Below are positions 13,401-26,642 of a stretch of 64,000 bases of DNA, in pieces. Below the pieces are notes generated by a model. It did no database searches and was not told the origin of the DNA. It saw only the letters and a list, made by a program, of their open reading frames with translations. The translations under genes and the position numbers were made by a program. Positions within the stretch are counted from its first letter, which is position 1; each line of letters opens with the position of its first letter. The DNA is from Silurus meridionalis (lineage: Eukaryota; Chordata; Actinopteri; Siluriformes; Siluridae): NCBI RefSeq assembly GCF_014805685.1, contig NC_060893.1, forward strand, positions 10,723,773 through 10,787,772, read 5' to 3'.

Positions 13401-16298
13401 TATAAGTACACAGTGGTTCATACAGAAAGCATCATTCTAATTTAACTTTTGCCTTGCATATCCAGAATTGGTCTTCTAATGCATGCTAGACCAAGTCCAT
13501 CCGATTAAGTCCATATGCAAGCCCATACAGTAAAGTCAGCCGCCATCTTGGCAATTTTCCCAGGCGTTTATTTCAAGTCAAACAAGATCAAGTTTCTATC
13601 TGCTTGAATAGAGAGTGACCTATAAACCAAAAACAGATCACCAAAAAAAATGAGATAACTGCTAACCAACAGGTAACCAAAATATATGGCATACATAATT
13701 TTTCATATTTAGCTTAAAAAAATAAATTTCTCTCAAAAGGGGAAAAACCTGACGACACCTTTTGAGGGTAGTTTCTATGGCAACCGTGATCAGGAAGCAG
13801 GCAGAGTCATAAGTTTCCAACTCCCTAGATACAAGCATTAAGTAGGGTAAAGCAATTAATAAAAATAAGCATTACTGATAGGAATTTTATAGATTTTACT
13901 AGATTTTATAGTTTATTCCATTCACAAATATTTTTTATGCTGAAGCTTAAAATACTTTAGATAATATATTATCTTGTCTACTACTATTAAATTAACTATG
14001 AAATTCTGGCTCCTACATTTGGCATGGACATGCATACTGATATGTAGCCTAACAAACATCAAGTGTCAATGTTAATTTGGTCAGTTGAGTTCATGTTATG
14101 TTATAAAGAAAAGAAAAAAAAAAAAAAAACCACCACCACATTTTTACCTTTCACCCGTCCACAGGCTAAGGGTGAGACAACTGCTAAAAATCTGAAACAA
14201 ATTATCAGGATGCAGATCTATGACAAGTCAAACTGTATATGCTGCAGACTATGGAAGAGTTCTGAACATAGTTTTGCATTGATAAAATTGTATCAGAAGT
14301 CATACCAGAGAAACAAGCTTGTCGATGATTGACACTTTTCCTTATAGACTATGCCAGTTGCATTAAACAGATCCAATAGTAAAATCTGTGTCTCAGACTT
14401 TTGGAAAAAAGTTCCTCATATATTCCCTGCCAGAAACAGCTCAACTAGTTTTCTGTACTATCTGAAAGATGTGAACAAGAGCCCTCAGATAAAAGAGGGT
14501 GCTGCTGACAGGGCAGTGTTGCCTAGAACATATGGGGTGCACGCTTTTTAAAGCACACTTCCAGAAATGTCTATGTGCTGCTTCAAACTCTTCCTGCCCA
14601 GCTTGCACTTTTAAAAGTTCTGTGCACTTTGCAAGATGAATCAATAAAGGTGGCCAACGATTTAACATTTTTTGTCGCAGCCTTGGGAGTACTAGATTTT
14701 GTAGCTTATCCAGGTTCCAGGTTAAAAAAGAGCTCAAGAGAGCACAACAGTAAGAACCCACAGGAGGACATTTCTTCATGCAACATAGAAAACAGACAGC
14801 TGAGCCCACTCAATTATAAATCACCACAACCTTTCTTATGGATCATTTTAAATAATAAAATGTCCAACTCGGGAATTGTATGTACAGCTGGTCATGGGAA
14901 GTTCCTACTCACAATGTACATCTTCAGATGTGTTCCTGCATTTCGGAAAGCCACTTTTCCCAGATCATGAAGAAGGCATTGTGCTCAAACAAATTCCTCC
15001 AAACATCCCAGAAAATTCCATCCGTCAAACCCAACCACCAATCAACCCCAATACTGAAAATTCAAGGCCACGGAAATAAAAGGCACACTTTGTCAGGGAC
15101 AGCAGTAGTGACACCATGGTTCACCAAGTAGCTTTTCAGTGACGTCATGTCCAGAGGGTATTGAAGGAATCTTTCTGTGCTGTGGAATATGTCCCTTGTT
15201 TGGAATTGATCTTGAAGGATGCAGGGTCTCAGCCCTGGAGGAACGAAGGCACTATTCAGGGAGGTGATAAATGAGAAGAATGAGCTGTGTCACTGAGGAC
15301 AAGCGTGAATGGCATAGAGAACGGTTTTACTATTCTGACTCCCCTAACTCACGCATTAGCACATACTGTAGAGTTCTGCATGTGTACATTCTGTAACATT
15401 GCTAAAGTAAGGTTCTATGAGGGATAAGAATTAAAAAGGGAACCTTATCCAAGGTCACAAACAGAAAAAAAAAGTATTAAAAAAAATGTAATCGAAATAG
15501 TCTATATGATCATAAACTTACGAATGCATGAAAAGATATTATATATAACCTTAATATATTTGGCAACTAAAACTGTGCAAATGTTTATGAACAATTCAAA
15601 TCCAGTTTTTATAACTAGTACCTCACCAGTATTGTGAACAGATTAGTATTATAATTTGTGTCGAACAACAGCGGGACTACAGGACCCTATTAATATAAAG
15701 TACACTCATAACATCTCAAGTTGGAATTGGTTTTACTCAAATCTTAAAAGCAAATGTATGCTAGCTCAGACTGCACAAATTACTGGAAACTGTTATGCAA
15801 GCATTATCACAGCCTATTAATAACTAAGCATATTTATAGCACCATATATTCATGATTCTTGCAATGTAAAAACAGAAAACTATTTCCATGTACTTAATCC
15901 TGCAGTTACAGCTCACATACAGTTCTACGTGTACAAATATACAGATTTAACAAAATATTATGAGTAAAAACTGTGCTAAAGTAATCGGCCGTTAAACACT
16001 ATGTGCATTAGAGAAACAGTAGTAAAAAGACATGAACTCAGGATCGACAGCTGGGCACCTGTGCTAACAGTTATTATACTTGTACAATCTCCCTCTCTCA
16101 AGTTTAAAGGCCTTGCTGCTATGAGAGAACAGCTGAGAATGGTGTAAGCTAAACATGAAGGCTACAATACCTCAAATAACCATGATAAGCAGGAACTTCA
16201 AAAATTCAAGGCCTAAGCATTATACTGCTGCCAGGCAATATTCTGAACTGAAGAAGAAAGTGTTCCTTATAAAGTGATCAGTGAGGTCACCAAATTTG
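10445..16298. other. Non-coding stretch, no gene seen
   Basis: Contains homopolymer A tracts (around 13007-13021 and 14111-14129) and an AAAC/AAAT-rich patch (13042-13077). The short reading frames carry no recognised domain, and I see no repeat family. Confidence 0.45.
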
Positions 16299-16375
16299 GA
16301 AAGAGAGAGAGAGAAAGAAAGACACGAAGAGAAAGAGAGCATGAGAGAGAAAGTGGGGGGAACAGAGAGAATAAG
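16299..16375. repeat. Purine-rich (GA/GAAA) low-complexity tract
   Basis: Nearly pure A/G on the + strand with GAGA and GAAA units; the complementary strand is polypyrimidine. Confidence 0.85.
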
Positions 16376-19300
16376 AACTGTAAAGTTCTAGAATTAAAGT
16401 CTAGTTATCCCAAACAAATTATATATAAATAAATGCAATGAGGTATAAGATTGAGCAGTAGGGAGAATAAACAATTTTTGCAAAACATCGATTTTTTTTA
16501 TTTTCTTTCTCTATTTGTCAGACCAATACAAATATCCCACCGACCCTATACCTAGACATATAGTAGACCAGATGCGCATACAAATGCTATCATAATGAGT
16601 TTTGCTATTTGTACAGCATGACATTAGCTGTGGTCTGCCTGCTGCTTCTGTTAATCTGATATTACTCAGGTGGCATAAATTTGCCTCCACGCTGGAAAAG
16701 AGGAGCGATGGCACTACACAGTTTTTGCCACCTTGACCAAGGGTAGAGTTACACCAGCAGTATTTCACTGCAAACACATGGTGCAGGAGTTTTCTAACTG
16801 CTCTCTGTGAGTCTAATTCTCTTACCCTGTATCTGATATTAATTCCATTTCCAAAGGCTGGTGTATGTAGTGAGACCAGTTTAGAAAGGGAAAATGGAAG
16901 TAGTTCAAACATACCCCATGAACCAAATCTGATAAAGAAATCTATGCTACTTCACGTAGTCCCTTGGCCCCTTAGCCTCATTTAATGTCCTTCTCTCTTG
17001 GCAAAGGTAACCTAATTGCCTAGTCAACTGTGCATGTTACTCTGAACACACTGTCTTACTAATGAGCTCTTTGGGCTAAAATTGAGGCAGAGGGAGTAAA
17101 ACAAAATTATCTATAAGCTGCTGTCCCAAATTCCACCACTAGTAATGTGGAAATGCAACTGACAACTCAAACAGCTGATGAACACAGATTCTGCTGTGAA
17201 GAGGAAGTAATTAGCTAAGTGGCTGCTAATATTCTGCAATAGGATGAATACACGACATGTCTCCCATTCAACATATTAAAGAACTGATACCTCATTTTAG
17301 TACGTGTGTATGCACCAAGGTTTGATCATAAACCTCCACACACACCCAATCATTCACCAACATCCCCTTAAGAAAAACACCCCAGCTCTTAATAAACTCA
17401 TTCTGTCTGATTCATAGCAAAACTGTACTGTATAACACACATGATGAAACTGCTCAAGTGCCTCGTTAAAAGCATGTTGCATCAAAAAAGAAATTTAAGA
17501 TCATGCTGTACATGTATTCATATTACACCACCAGATGTTAGGCCTGTCCCAGACAGTTTGACTGCAGAAATCAACACTTCACCACTTTCAGGAAAAAAAC
17601 ACTAGGACTCTGAACTCCAGAGGGATAGGCGATAAGGAAAAAAAAAAAAATTACAGAACTCGATCCTCCTCTTGAACAAATACAGTTTGGGATTCAGCCA
17701 CAGAGAGAGAGATTAAAAAAAAAAAAAAAAAGGCTGTGGCAAAATCGTATTTCCACAGGAGTCAGTGTGAGCATTTCACTCACATTTGCAAGTTAAAATT
17801 ACTGTGTGCAAATGTACAAGCTATTTGAGAGAACCCACAGACACAGGAAAACTCTGTCACATTAGCCACCGTAGCTAGCTGTAGACAGAGTTACCCCTAC
17901 TGGAATTAGAATCAAATGTCAACCAATGAAAACATGCAGACCTAAACAAAATTCCAAAGTCCTTAAAGCATATTATAAATGAAAGTGATGTCAATACACA
18001 TATTCAGAGTAAGTCTACTAAAAACTGGCAAACAAAGCAGCTAAATGATAGCTGAATTACTGTTAGCTAAGGTAAGACCTGGCAGTTTTGAGGATTTTTA
18101 CTGCATTTTACTACACGTGTAAAGAAATTCTGCACAGAAAACTCATGAAAGATGTTTTATTAGAAGTATTAGTGATGTATTTACAGATTTCTCTGGAGTA
18201 GGCAAATTCTACTCCATATTTACATTATCCCCATTAGAAGTGAACAGTTGTATACTGTTAACATCACATGGGAACATTGCTAATGCAGTTTAAGTGGTGT
18301 TAAGAAAACTGTTTACGACCTGACTAAAGCAAAATACGTTTTTTCACCATTTTCAACAAAAATCCAAAAAACATTAACTTGATTTACTCTATATACAATG
18401 GACACAATCAAGCAGACATTAATTAAACAGAATCCGAATGGGTTTTATTGCAAAGTGGGCTCACACAATAAATAAGTAGCTTATAAAAAGATGTATACAC
18501 CAAGGTTCAGTCAGGATTACATATGCATCATTTAAAGATCTCAAATGCAGGTATATGCATACTGCAAATTGTGGTAGTGTAAGCAATGTTAAAATAAAAT
18601 AGAAATATACAAAAACAGTATGCAAGACATTCAGACGAGTTGTCTTTTTTTTTTTTAACAGTTAATGGTGTAATATTAATCATGATTTTGTACTAAAACT
18701 GAAGGTCTAAATTGTGTCTGGAAAATATCTGGTTCACATTCTAATTCACAAATTCAGTGACCTTTAGCTCACCTGTCAGATGAGTCTCCCGCTATGATAC
18801 ATAACATTGTGAAGATAATGATAGGATGACCTAGAGAGTCATTTTAAAATTCGACGAGTATTTCGGCCGCCGTTAAATCAGCCCTTGGCATTTCACATTA
18901 CTATTACTCACATGAGATGAAATGCACACAAATAACTCAGTAGCAGTCTTAATGAATGTCGGAACTGAGGGTGATTTATTTATGCTTTCGCTGGATCACT
19001 GGGTCAGGTGTAAAAACTACGAAGTAAAAATAAGAATGCAAAGAGCAATACATTAAAAATATAAAACACACATTTATTTGCATAGAAGAATATAGATTAT
19101 TAGAAAATTGCCAAGATTAGCACATACACTTGTAAGGCAGGACACACCTCCTCACTCTCAGTGAACATCAGTTTCTGTAATCTCTCCTCCTACATATGAC
19201 AGAGCCGTGTAGCCTGCTTGCAAGAATGCAGAGAGCAATTCCCAGAGACAGGAAATAAAATCAATTCCCCCTCCTCACTCCTCTCTCCCTCCTCAGTGTC

Positions 19301-22300
19301 TGTATATTCTTCATTAGAAAGAGTGCAGATGTAGCTGTGAATCTTATTTATGCATGACACAAATCTGTTTAGTTTTATAAGCAATGGCCAAACTGCTTTA
19401 GGAAAAGCTCAGACCTGCCAAACATCTTTCCAACATTGTTTATCTAAACCAAGAAGGTTACTACAATGCCTGTAAAATGCCACATTTGCTCTTGCTTCAA
19501 CATGAAACCTACGTCATTATAAGATTGTTATTTAGTTCCCTGTAATCTATAGGTGCCTAGGATTCAGTCCAACTGGGGATAAATGCCCTTTAAATACAGT
19601 GTAGTATTTCACATACAGAATGTAACACAAAACAGATTTTAAGACGGCCATTTAATAAACAATGGGCCTCATTTGTCAAACTGGATATGATAGAATTTAG
19701 TTGGAACCCTAAGGAACAATTACACAAGAAAAGTGGTAAACATAAAAAAAAAGAAAAAGTAAAAAATGTGTATCATCTCGTTTATATAAGTATATTGAAA
19801 CAATATGGTCAATTGTACTGATAGACTAAATAATCTGACTTGAGTTCAGGCCATTTTACATACATATATCACACTGAAGACCAAGTGCTTATTTATTTCA
19901 AATGCACACACGAATATACATTTTGGGAATCCCATGAATATAGATATATGTGTATTTATTAAGTAATAACTATTGATAATGATTATTTAGTAATAACATA
20001 AAAGCTCCCCACCCTTAGAAAGTGCTCTTTTCCCCAATTTAGATTCAATCTAGTGAGAACATTTTATATTCTAGCCTACAAAAACATATATACAATGTTT
20101 TGTATTTATACAGGCTCAATAAGAACATTTACAAGTATGTGATAAACCTATTGATGAGGAACAGGATCATAAATAAGAGGGCCTGCAGATGTAACAATCT
20201 TCACCCACTAATTTATGACAGAATCCTTCAAGTATCATGAGACATTAGACAAGTCACTAGCACAACATTGACGTTTCGACCACAATTATATAGTCAGTTG
20301 TACAGTTGTATGTATGGTGTAACTTATACATTGTTTTCCCTTAAATTTTTCATTAGTGGATAGTAGAACCTATTTCCATGGCACATCTGTGGAACAGCTG
20401 CTCTCAGTCATTTTTAGGGGTCACTGGGTGAAGATGGAGCCTTCTGGAAAAAAGCCATTTAATCCAGGCCATGAAGATTCCCTGGAAAATTAAAACCCCG
20501 ACCACACTGGTGAGGCACTCTTAGTCAGAAGCCCCCATTTGGGGGAAAATGACATTCAGAATGATTAGTGATGCCCTCCTGTATGAGGTCAGGGAGATGA
20601 GAGTGTGTATAGGAGGGGCCTTTGTAATTCAATTAGTCCCAGTACTCAGCTCGCAAGCAAAGAAGCATGAAAAGGACTCATATGTCCATCCACACATGGC
20701 CAAGTCTGCTATGCACCAATGTTTCCTAACAGCTTTCTGCTAACCACCTACTCGTCCACTAAACCTTCTCCATGGCTGTGACATTCTGTACAAGTGTCCC
20801 ACAGCCTTGCCTTAGAAAGGCTAACAAAAAGGTTTTAGGAGCAAGTCAGAAAACAGAGCTTGAGGTCCAGCGCTAACATAAGAACACAAGGAGCTACCGT
20901 CCCTCATAACTCTCCATTTCACTGGGCCTTGTAAAGTGCAACATGTTGCTCCAAGCCTCCTCTCCCTAGGCTGTTCTGTGCTAATCCACTCCAGAGCTCC
21001 CTTCGAGTAACCTCATTACAATTTAATCGCAGCTGCATTTTCTTCCAACTAACACAGTAGCCTGAACACTTTACATGTTTCCCTGAGTGTTACTTCTACC
21101 AGTGTTAGAATTTCTAATCCATTCTTGTCCAAAACAGAGGTCTGTAAGAGAAAGAGACATTCGACTGGATTGACAGCAATGTTGCGTGAAGTCAGTGATG
21201 CATCAGAACACTGACTGACCTGACCCTATGATTGGTCACTTGCAATTTGATCCAGCACATGCCAACATTTCAACCAGAGCAGTGCTACAATATTAATGAT
21301 GTTCCAGGTACAGGTTATACTAGCAGCTTTCTAAAGCCTCTGAACAACGAATCTATTAAATAGATCATAATCAATAATTAAATTTGTCAAAGAATGCAGT
21401 TATCGATTAGTTTTTTTCCTTTTTGTTTAAATCAAGCCTGTTAGCTTGCTGCATATTATTCCATTCCCTTTTTATAGCATCTGTCTATAACAATTAACTT
21501 CTGTTTTCAAACATGATTTACTCCAGCTTTACTACACGTTCATATGCTTGTTTTCAATATTTGTAAATTTAAATTATTCATATATCATTTAATTATTATA
21601 CAAATTTTCTAGATGCTTATTTCATCACAACTGAACAAACAATTTTTAAAACAAAAATGCAAAACAATGTTGTATTATATTTAATATAGATTTTTTTTAA
21701 AGCATTATTGTCAACTTGCCATCTGCAAATATCATTAAAAAAATACTATGTATTTTTATGTAAATGTAGACTTGCAGAAATTGCTTCACCTTGCATACTA
21801 AAGTGCTGTATAGTTTTGTTGTTGTTGTTTTACAGAAACAAACAACCCAGCATGAGGGGATATTGTTCAAAGGAGAAATCCCCCATGCACTCCTCAACAA
21901 GCAGCCACTATGAGCTTTATAAAACGTCAAAAGCTTTTCTTTTTTTTCAAATCGTTAGTTGCAGCCCTTTTCGGAACCATTTCCTACGAGCCAATAACTC
22001 CATTCCAATAACAAACAGGTTGCCTAAGTCAGCCAGATGAAGCACACCTGTAGATCTCAAAGATCCCAGCCAGGTGGATTACAGAGAATCTGGCAGAAGA
22101 TGCATTCTCAGACTAAAATAAATGCCCACTCTCCCAGGCTTTTCATTACCTGGTACTTCTACGGCAGGTCAGCTAAGCCAACAAAAGCCTCTGCTATGGA
22201 GTGAAAGGTCAGGGTAGAGCCTCTAAGGGAATTTCAGCTCTGCACACTGAGCCTTCCTTTGGGGAAACTCAACCCTGCCATGTCTAGGATCATCACAGCT

Positions 22301-22842
22301 GGCCAAAATGCCAACAGCAGATGGTTAGCAGTTACCGCTGTATCATTTTAAACTTACACACAGAATTTAATTCTGGTGCTACAAGGCAAAGCAGCCAAGG
22401 GACACTGGAAAGATGCTGCTGCATCCAAATATTTGGATCTCCTTTGAGCTTTGGCATATATTTTTATTATTTTATTCCCCTATAGTTTCCAAAAGTGTTA
22501 TTTAAAAAGAAAAATATATATACATTTTAATTGATTTAACTAAAACCTTAATCTATATTTCTTTAAAGACTTTGTGATGTCTACTGTTAAAAGAAAAACT
22601 GAACTGAATGGACATTAGACTACATGAAAGACTTCTGACAGAAGAGCACCATGTAATCAAACACTATAATCTGTAAATGCAAATACAATACGTTCAACAC
22701 GGTCAGTTATATAATAAAACAACAATATTGGTTTTAAATATAGCCATATTTTCCCCATTTATCACATAACTTACATTTTAAATAGGATGTGTGGTCTGTG
22801 TTATACTATTGGTTTTATTGAAATGTCTTGGTTTTATAGAAA
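16376..22842. other. Non-coding stretch, no gene seen
   Basis: Mostly AT-rich. Two sub-segments look less decayed than their surroundings: 18760-19015 holds several CpG sites, including TTCGGCCGCCG, and 20390-20650 is more balanced in base composition. They could be conserved non-coding elements but have no protein-coding signature. Confidence 0.4.
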
Positions 22843-22844
22843 TA

Positions 22845-23529
22845 CAAAGTATCCGGAAAGTGTTCACAGCACTTCACTTTTTTCCACATTTTATTATATT
22901 AAATTTTTTTTCCCTCAAAAAATAATGCCTGGTTTCCTCCAGACAGATTTCAATTTTCATTTTATCTGACCAGAGAATTTTGTTTCTTATAGTCTAACAA
23001 TTCTTCAGATTCCTTTTGGCAAACTCCAGGGAAGATGTCATGTGCTTTTTACTGAGGAGTGGCTTCCATCTACAATACAGGCCTGATTGGTGGAGTGCTG
23101 CAGAGATGGTTAAGCTTCTGGAAGGTTCTCCTCTCTCCACAAAGCAATGCAGGAGCTCTTTAAAAATGACCATCGGGTTCTTGGTCACCTCCCTGTCTAA
23201 GGCCCTTATCCCTCAATCACTTAGTTTCGCCGAGTGGCCCGCTCTAGGATGAGTCCTAGTGGTTCCAAACTTCTTCCATTAACGGATGATGGAGGTCACT
23301 GTGCTCATTGGGACCTTCAATGCTGAGGAAATTCTTCTGTGCCCTTCCAGAAATCTGTGCATCAATACAATCCTGTCTCGGAGGTCTACAGACAATGCTT
23401 TGGACTTCATGGCTTGGTTGGTGCTCATGTCCAGAGCAACTGAATTTTGAGGAAAATAATTCAATATATCCATTTTGGAATAAGGCTGTAACATAAAATG
23501 TGGAAAAAGTGAAGAACTGTGAATACTTT
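22845..23529 (-). mobile_element. Internally deleted Tc1-like transposon (third family in the window)
   Basis: The left end (22845-22900, starting after a TA) and the right end (about 23480-23529) are inverted copies sharing the ACTTCACTTTTTCCACATTT core. On the minus strand the N-terminal half of a transposase can be read between them. The rest of the catalytic domain after the first aspartate region is missing, as is much of the untranslated sequence on both sides. A full element of this type would be about twice as long. The right end stops within GAATACTTT and lacks the outermost bases. It could still act as a target for the same family's transposase only if its ends are complete, which the right one is not. 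Confidence 0.88.
22930..23419 (-). pseudogene. Tc1-like transposase N-terminal remnant
   Basis: Translation on the minus strand starts near 23419 (MKSKALSVDLRDRIVLMHRF) and gives a recognisable paired-like helix-turn-helix, with VPMSTVTSIIRKW as the recognition part. Further on come a WKPLLSKKHMTSSLEFAKRN segment and the first catalytic aspartate in ILWSDKMK (around 22966). Stops and frame changes interrupt it near 23215 and 22994. The regions that would supply the second aspartate and the glutamate are absent, so the relic cannot catalyse transposition. Confidence 0.85.
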
Positions 23530-23530
23530 A

Positions 23531-26500
23531 ACTTTTAGTTTATGATTTCAGATACTACACTCAACATTTTAAAGCTGCTCAAAAATATTTTTGCACCAGA
23601 CATAAATCCTGATATTAAGGCATTACATTACTGCTATAAAATAGAAAAGAACTCAAAATTAATACTTATTTCCCCCCCTCCATGTAAGGAAACAACTGTG
23701 CAATGATGAAAAATTGTAGCACACTGTATTTTTCCTTTTCATCAGTGGAATGTATGAAGCTGGAACATATACAATCAATTTGCCATGAAGTTCATGAAGA
23801 CAGTTAACCAAAGTTAAATAATCCTGAAACCATTTCCAAAACAATATAGATGACTAGTGAAAGGATTTAGGAGTTGTAATATAATCTCTCGTTCTGGCTT
23901 GTCTCAAGATTCTGAAAAATATTGTACATGTAATCAGAGCTCTTGGAGAGTACTGACATTGTGCATGCTCCAAGATCTATAGATAGTAAAGATGCTAAAT
24001 GGCTAGCAACTGCTCACGGTTCAGCAAGTCTTCAATGCATTAATGATATTAGATTTTAGAATTTCCACAGATGGAAGTCAAACAAATGAAAAAAAAAAAA
24101 TATATCACAAAATCATACACAGCTATTGTTTGAAACTATTTGTAATTTCATTTGCTCTATAAACATGCGGTCATACCGACCTCTGGTTTTCATAGCTTCA
24201 TACAATTAATGTCAGGCAGACAGAGTGCAGTCACCAAGACTGTATTGTTGATATCGGCCTGGGAGTCAGTGATGCATACAACAGTCACTACAGACACATT
24301 CAGTCTCTGAATAAGTGGCTGAATAAGTGAATATTTTGGCTTGTATGGGAAGACATTTGCTGCATCGACACCACCAGTTTCCATCCACCCTGGTGTTCCT
24401 AACATCTGACCTAGACAAGTCAATAGAAGAGTCTCTTCTTACAGTTGCAAATTTAACAGGTATACCTTTTTTTTTTTTAAACGATCTGTGATTAGAAATA
24501 ACTGATAGCCTCCCAATTACCATCCTTCTAATTTTGGCAACAAATAAAAACATATCCTGCAAGCCAACCAACAGGCAGCATCTTATTTTATCTGGTTGGA
24601 CTGGCTCCAGCTAGAGGACGTAGCAGTAACAAAATGCAACACACACATCTTAAAAACATCTTTCGATCATGTAACATGATGTTTAGGTTTGCTAACAAGC
24701 CTGCAAATAACAACCAGCAAATTAGTAGTGTTGGATTGTTTATTCCAACATTTACTGCAAAACTTCTAAAATCAGCCATCTCTAGTCACAATTCATAAAA
24801 GACGATAGTTATGTACATTAAAAACACTTATCAAGCCACAGAAGTTACAGACAAATTAGTAAGCAACAAGCATAAACATCCAGTGTAACCACTCCCTAAT
24901 AATTCTAATTATCATAATTTTTTTTTACCACCACACAAAAAACACAGACGGACACCACTTAACCACAGTCATATTTTCTTGTCAGTTAAGAACTTAATAG
25001 ATTTTATTTGCACAGGTCTGTGAGGGTCTTATGCATTTAGGTAGCAAGAGATATTTTACTCACTTCTTAAGTGGTCAGCTGTAGGTTGCAAAGTGCAAGC
25101 TGCAAGGTGACCATGGCAAACCCTCCATATGAATGTACAAATCCGAAAAAATAATGAAAGACAGTAAGGAAAAAAAATATGTTCATCTCCATGCGTGTTT
25201 GTTTTTTGTAAGCAAGAAGCTAGCTATCTGTGATGAGTAATAAATAATCTCCTTTGAAAACTAAAGTGTATAATGTTTCAGATTTTACATGCAAATATCT
25301 CTGTATGTTGAGTGGCCAATAGCAAATACTTATATTTTCGGCATAACTCCTTTAAATGCAAGTGGTGCTACATTTTTTTTTTTCAGAATCTGACTGACAA
25401 TAACATGGCTGTTTACCATAGTCAGTAAACCAGGAAGAAACTGGTATTTCAAAAGACTTTTTTTGTAGCAAGGAATTACAAGTTGCAATTTCACTTTGAA
25501 TGCAGCATAAGTAAGATTTGAAAGCAAATGCTAAATCTTTCCAGGTCTATTGTGGGGTTTTTTTTTTGTGCAGAAGCTTTCAGTGAGGTAGCTTTCAAAG
25601 CTTTGAAGAAATAGAAAAGGTTAAAAAATCTATACAGGAAATAATAAATATTAAATGATTAAAATTGGTTCACAGAGTAAAGGACTATTAATAGTGAAAA
25701 TTTCGTTTAGAGTAGTTACATGAATTCATCTTTTTTAAACTGGTGCATGGGTTGGGCCACTGGCTTGCTTGTGGGTTGCCCTGTGTTCTTAATCCATGTG
25801 TAGAAAAAGCTCAAAGGCTCAGACCACAAATACACTGCACACACAAAAAAAAAAAGAAAAAAAAAAGAAACACAGAAAAAAAAAGAGAAAGAGAGAAGGA
25901 GAGACGCGAAAAGAAGCGATTGTGATGTTTCTAATACTTATATTTGAAACAGAGTCTCATCTTTAACTTTGTTGTTTAATTTTGTTTGCGGTTGTGTTCG
26001 TTCCAAATATGTGCCATCTACAATGTTATTATTTCCTTTTCAGTCCTTTAGTGAATTCAAAATTTGTTCGCCTTCGAGAACCGTTCCAATTCGTCCTTCA
26101 CCATAAGGTTTTCATGGATTCAAATGTAAATGGGACAGGCTAAGGGGGAGAATCCGACCTTGGCCATCAAAATGCTAAAAATGTCAAGGCTCATCTGTGG
26201 GTATGGTACCTTTCTGACGAATGAATGTAGGAGTCTTCAGCTAATCCCAAATGAACAGAGTTGTCATTTGCAGACAAACACACCCGTGACGATGAATAGC
26301 TTCTTCTTCAATGTAAAATGCAGAACGTGAGCCTGAATTTATGCAGCTAAAACGTCTGTGTAGAATCTGCTGTCTGTCTTTACAGCATGTTGAGCTAAAG
26401 CCTATGAGAAGCAAGGCACAGAATACAGAACAAAAGAAAGGACTTGGGTATAGAATGTCTCGTAATATGATATTGGGCCATTGTAGATGATACAATTGCA

Positions 26501-26596
26501 GCTCAAAGGCGATTGTCATCATAGTTTGGTGCTTTGGCTCTAGCTCCCTCTCTCTTAATAGATACTACACTATCGACTGCAGAGACACAAACACAT

Positions 26597-26598
<2 letters not shown>
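23531..26598. other. Non-coding stretch, no gene seen
   Basis: AT-rich sequence with an A/G-rich tract at about 25844-25900. No exon or RNA gene recognised. Confidence 0.45.

Positions 26599-26639
<41 letters not shown>
26599..26639. repeat. (CA)n microsatellite
   Basis: About 20 uninterrupted CA units. A G-rich patch follows at 26814-26834. Confidence 0.97.

Positions 26640-26642
<3 letters not shown>

Noticed and set aside
14441..14970. Overlapping 122- and 131-codon frames on opposite strands
   Set aside because: Opposed frames of similar length in the same place, neither with a recognisable domain, suggest chance.
16511..16912. 133-codon open frame on the minus strand
   Set aside because: No domain recognised and no supporting gene structure nearby.
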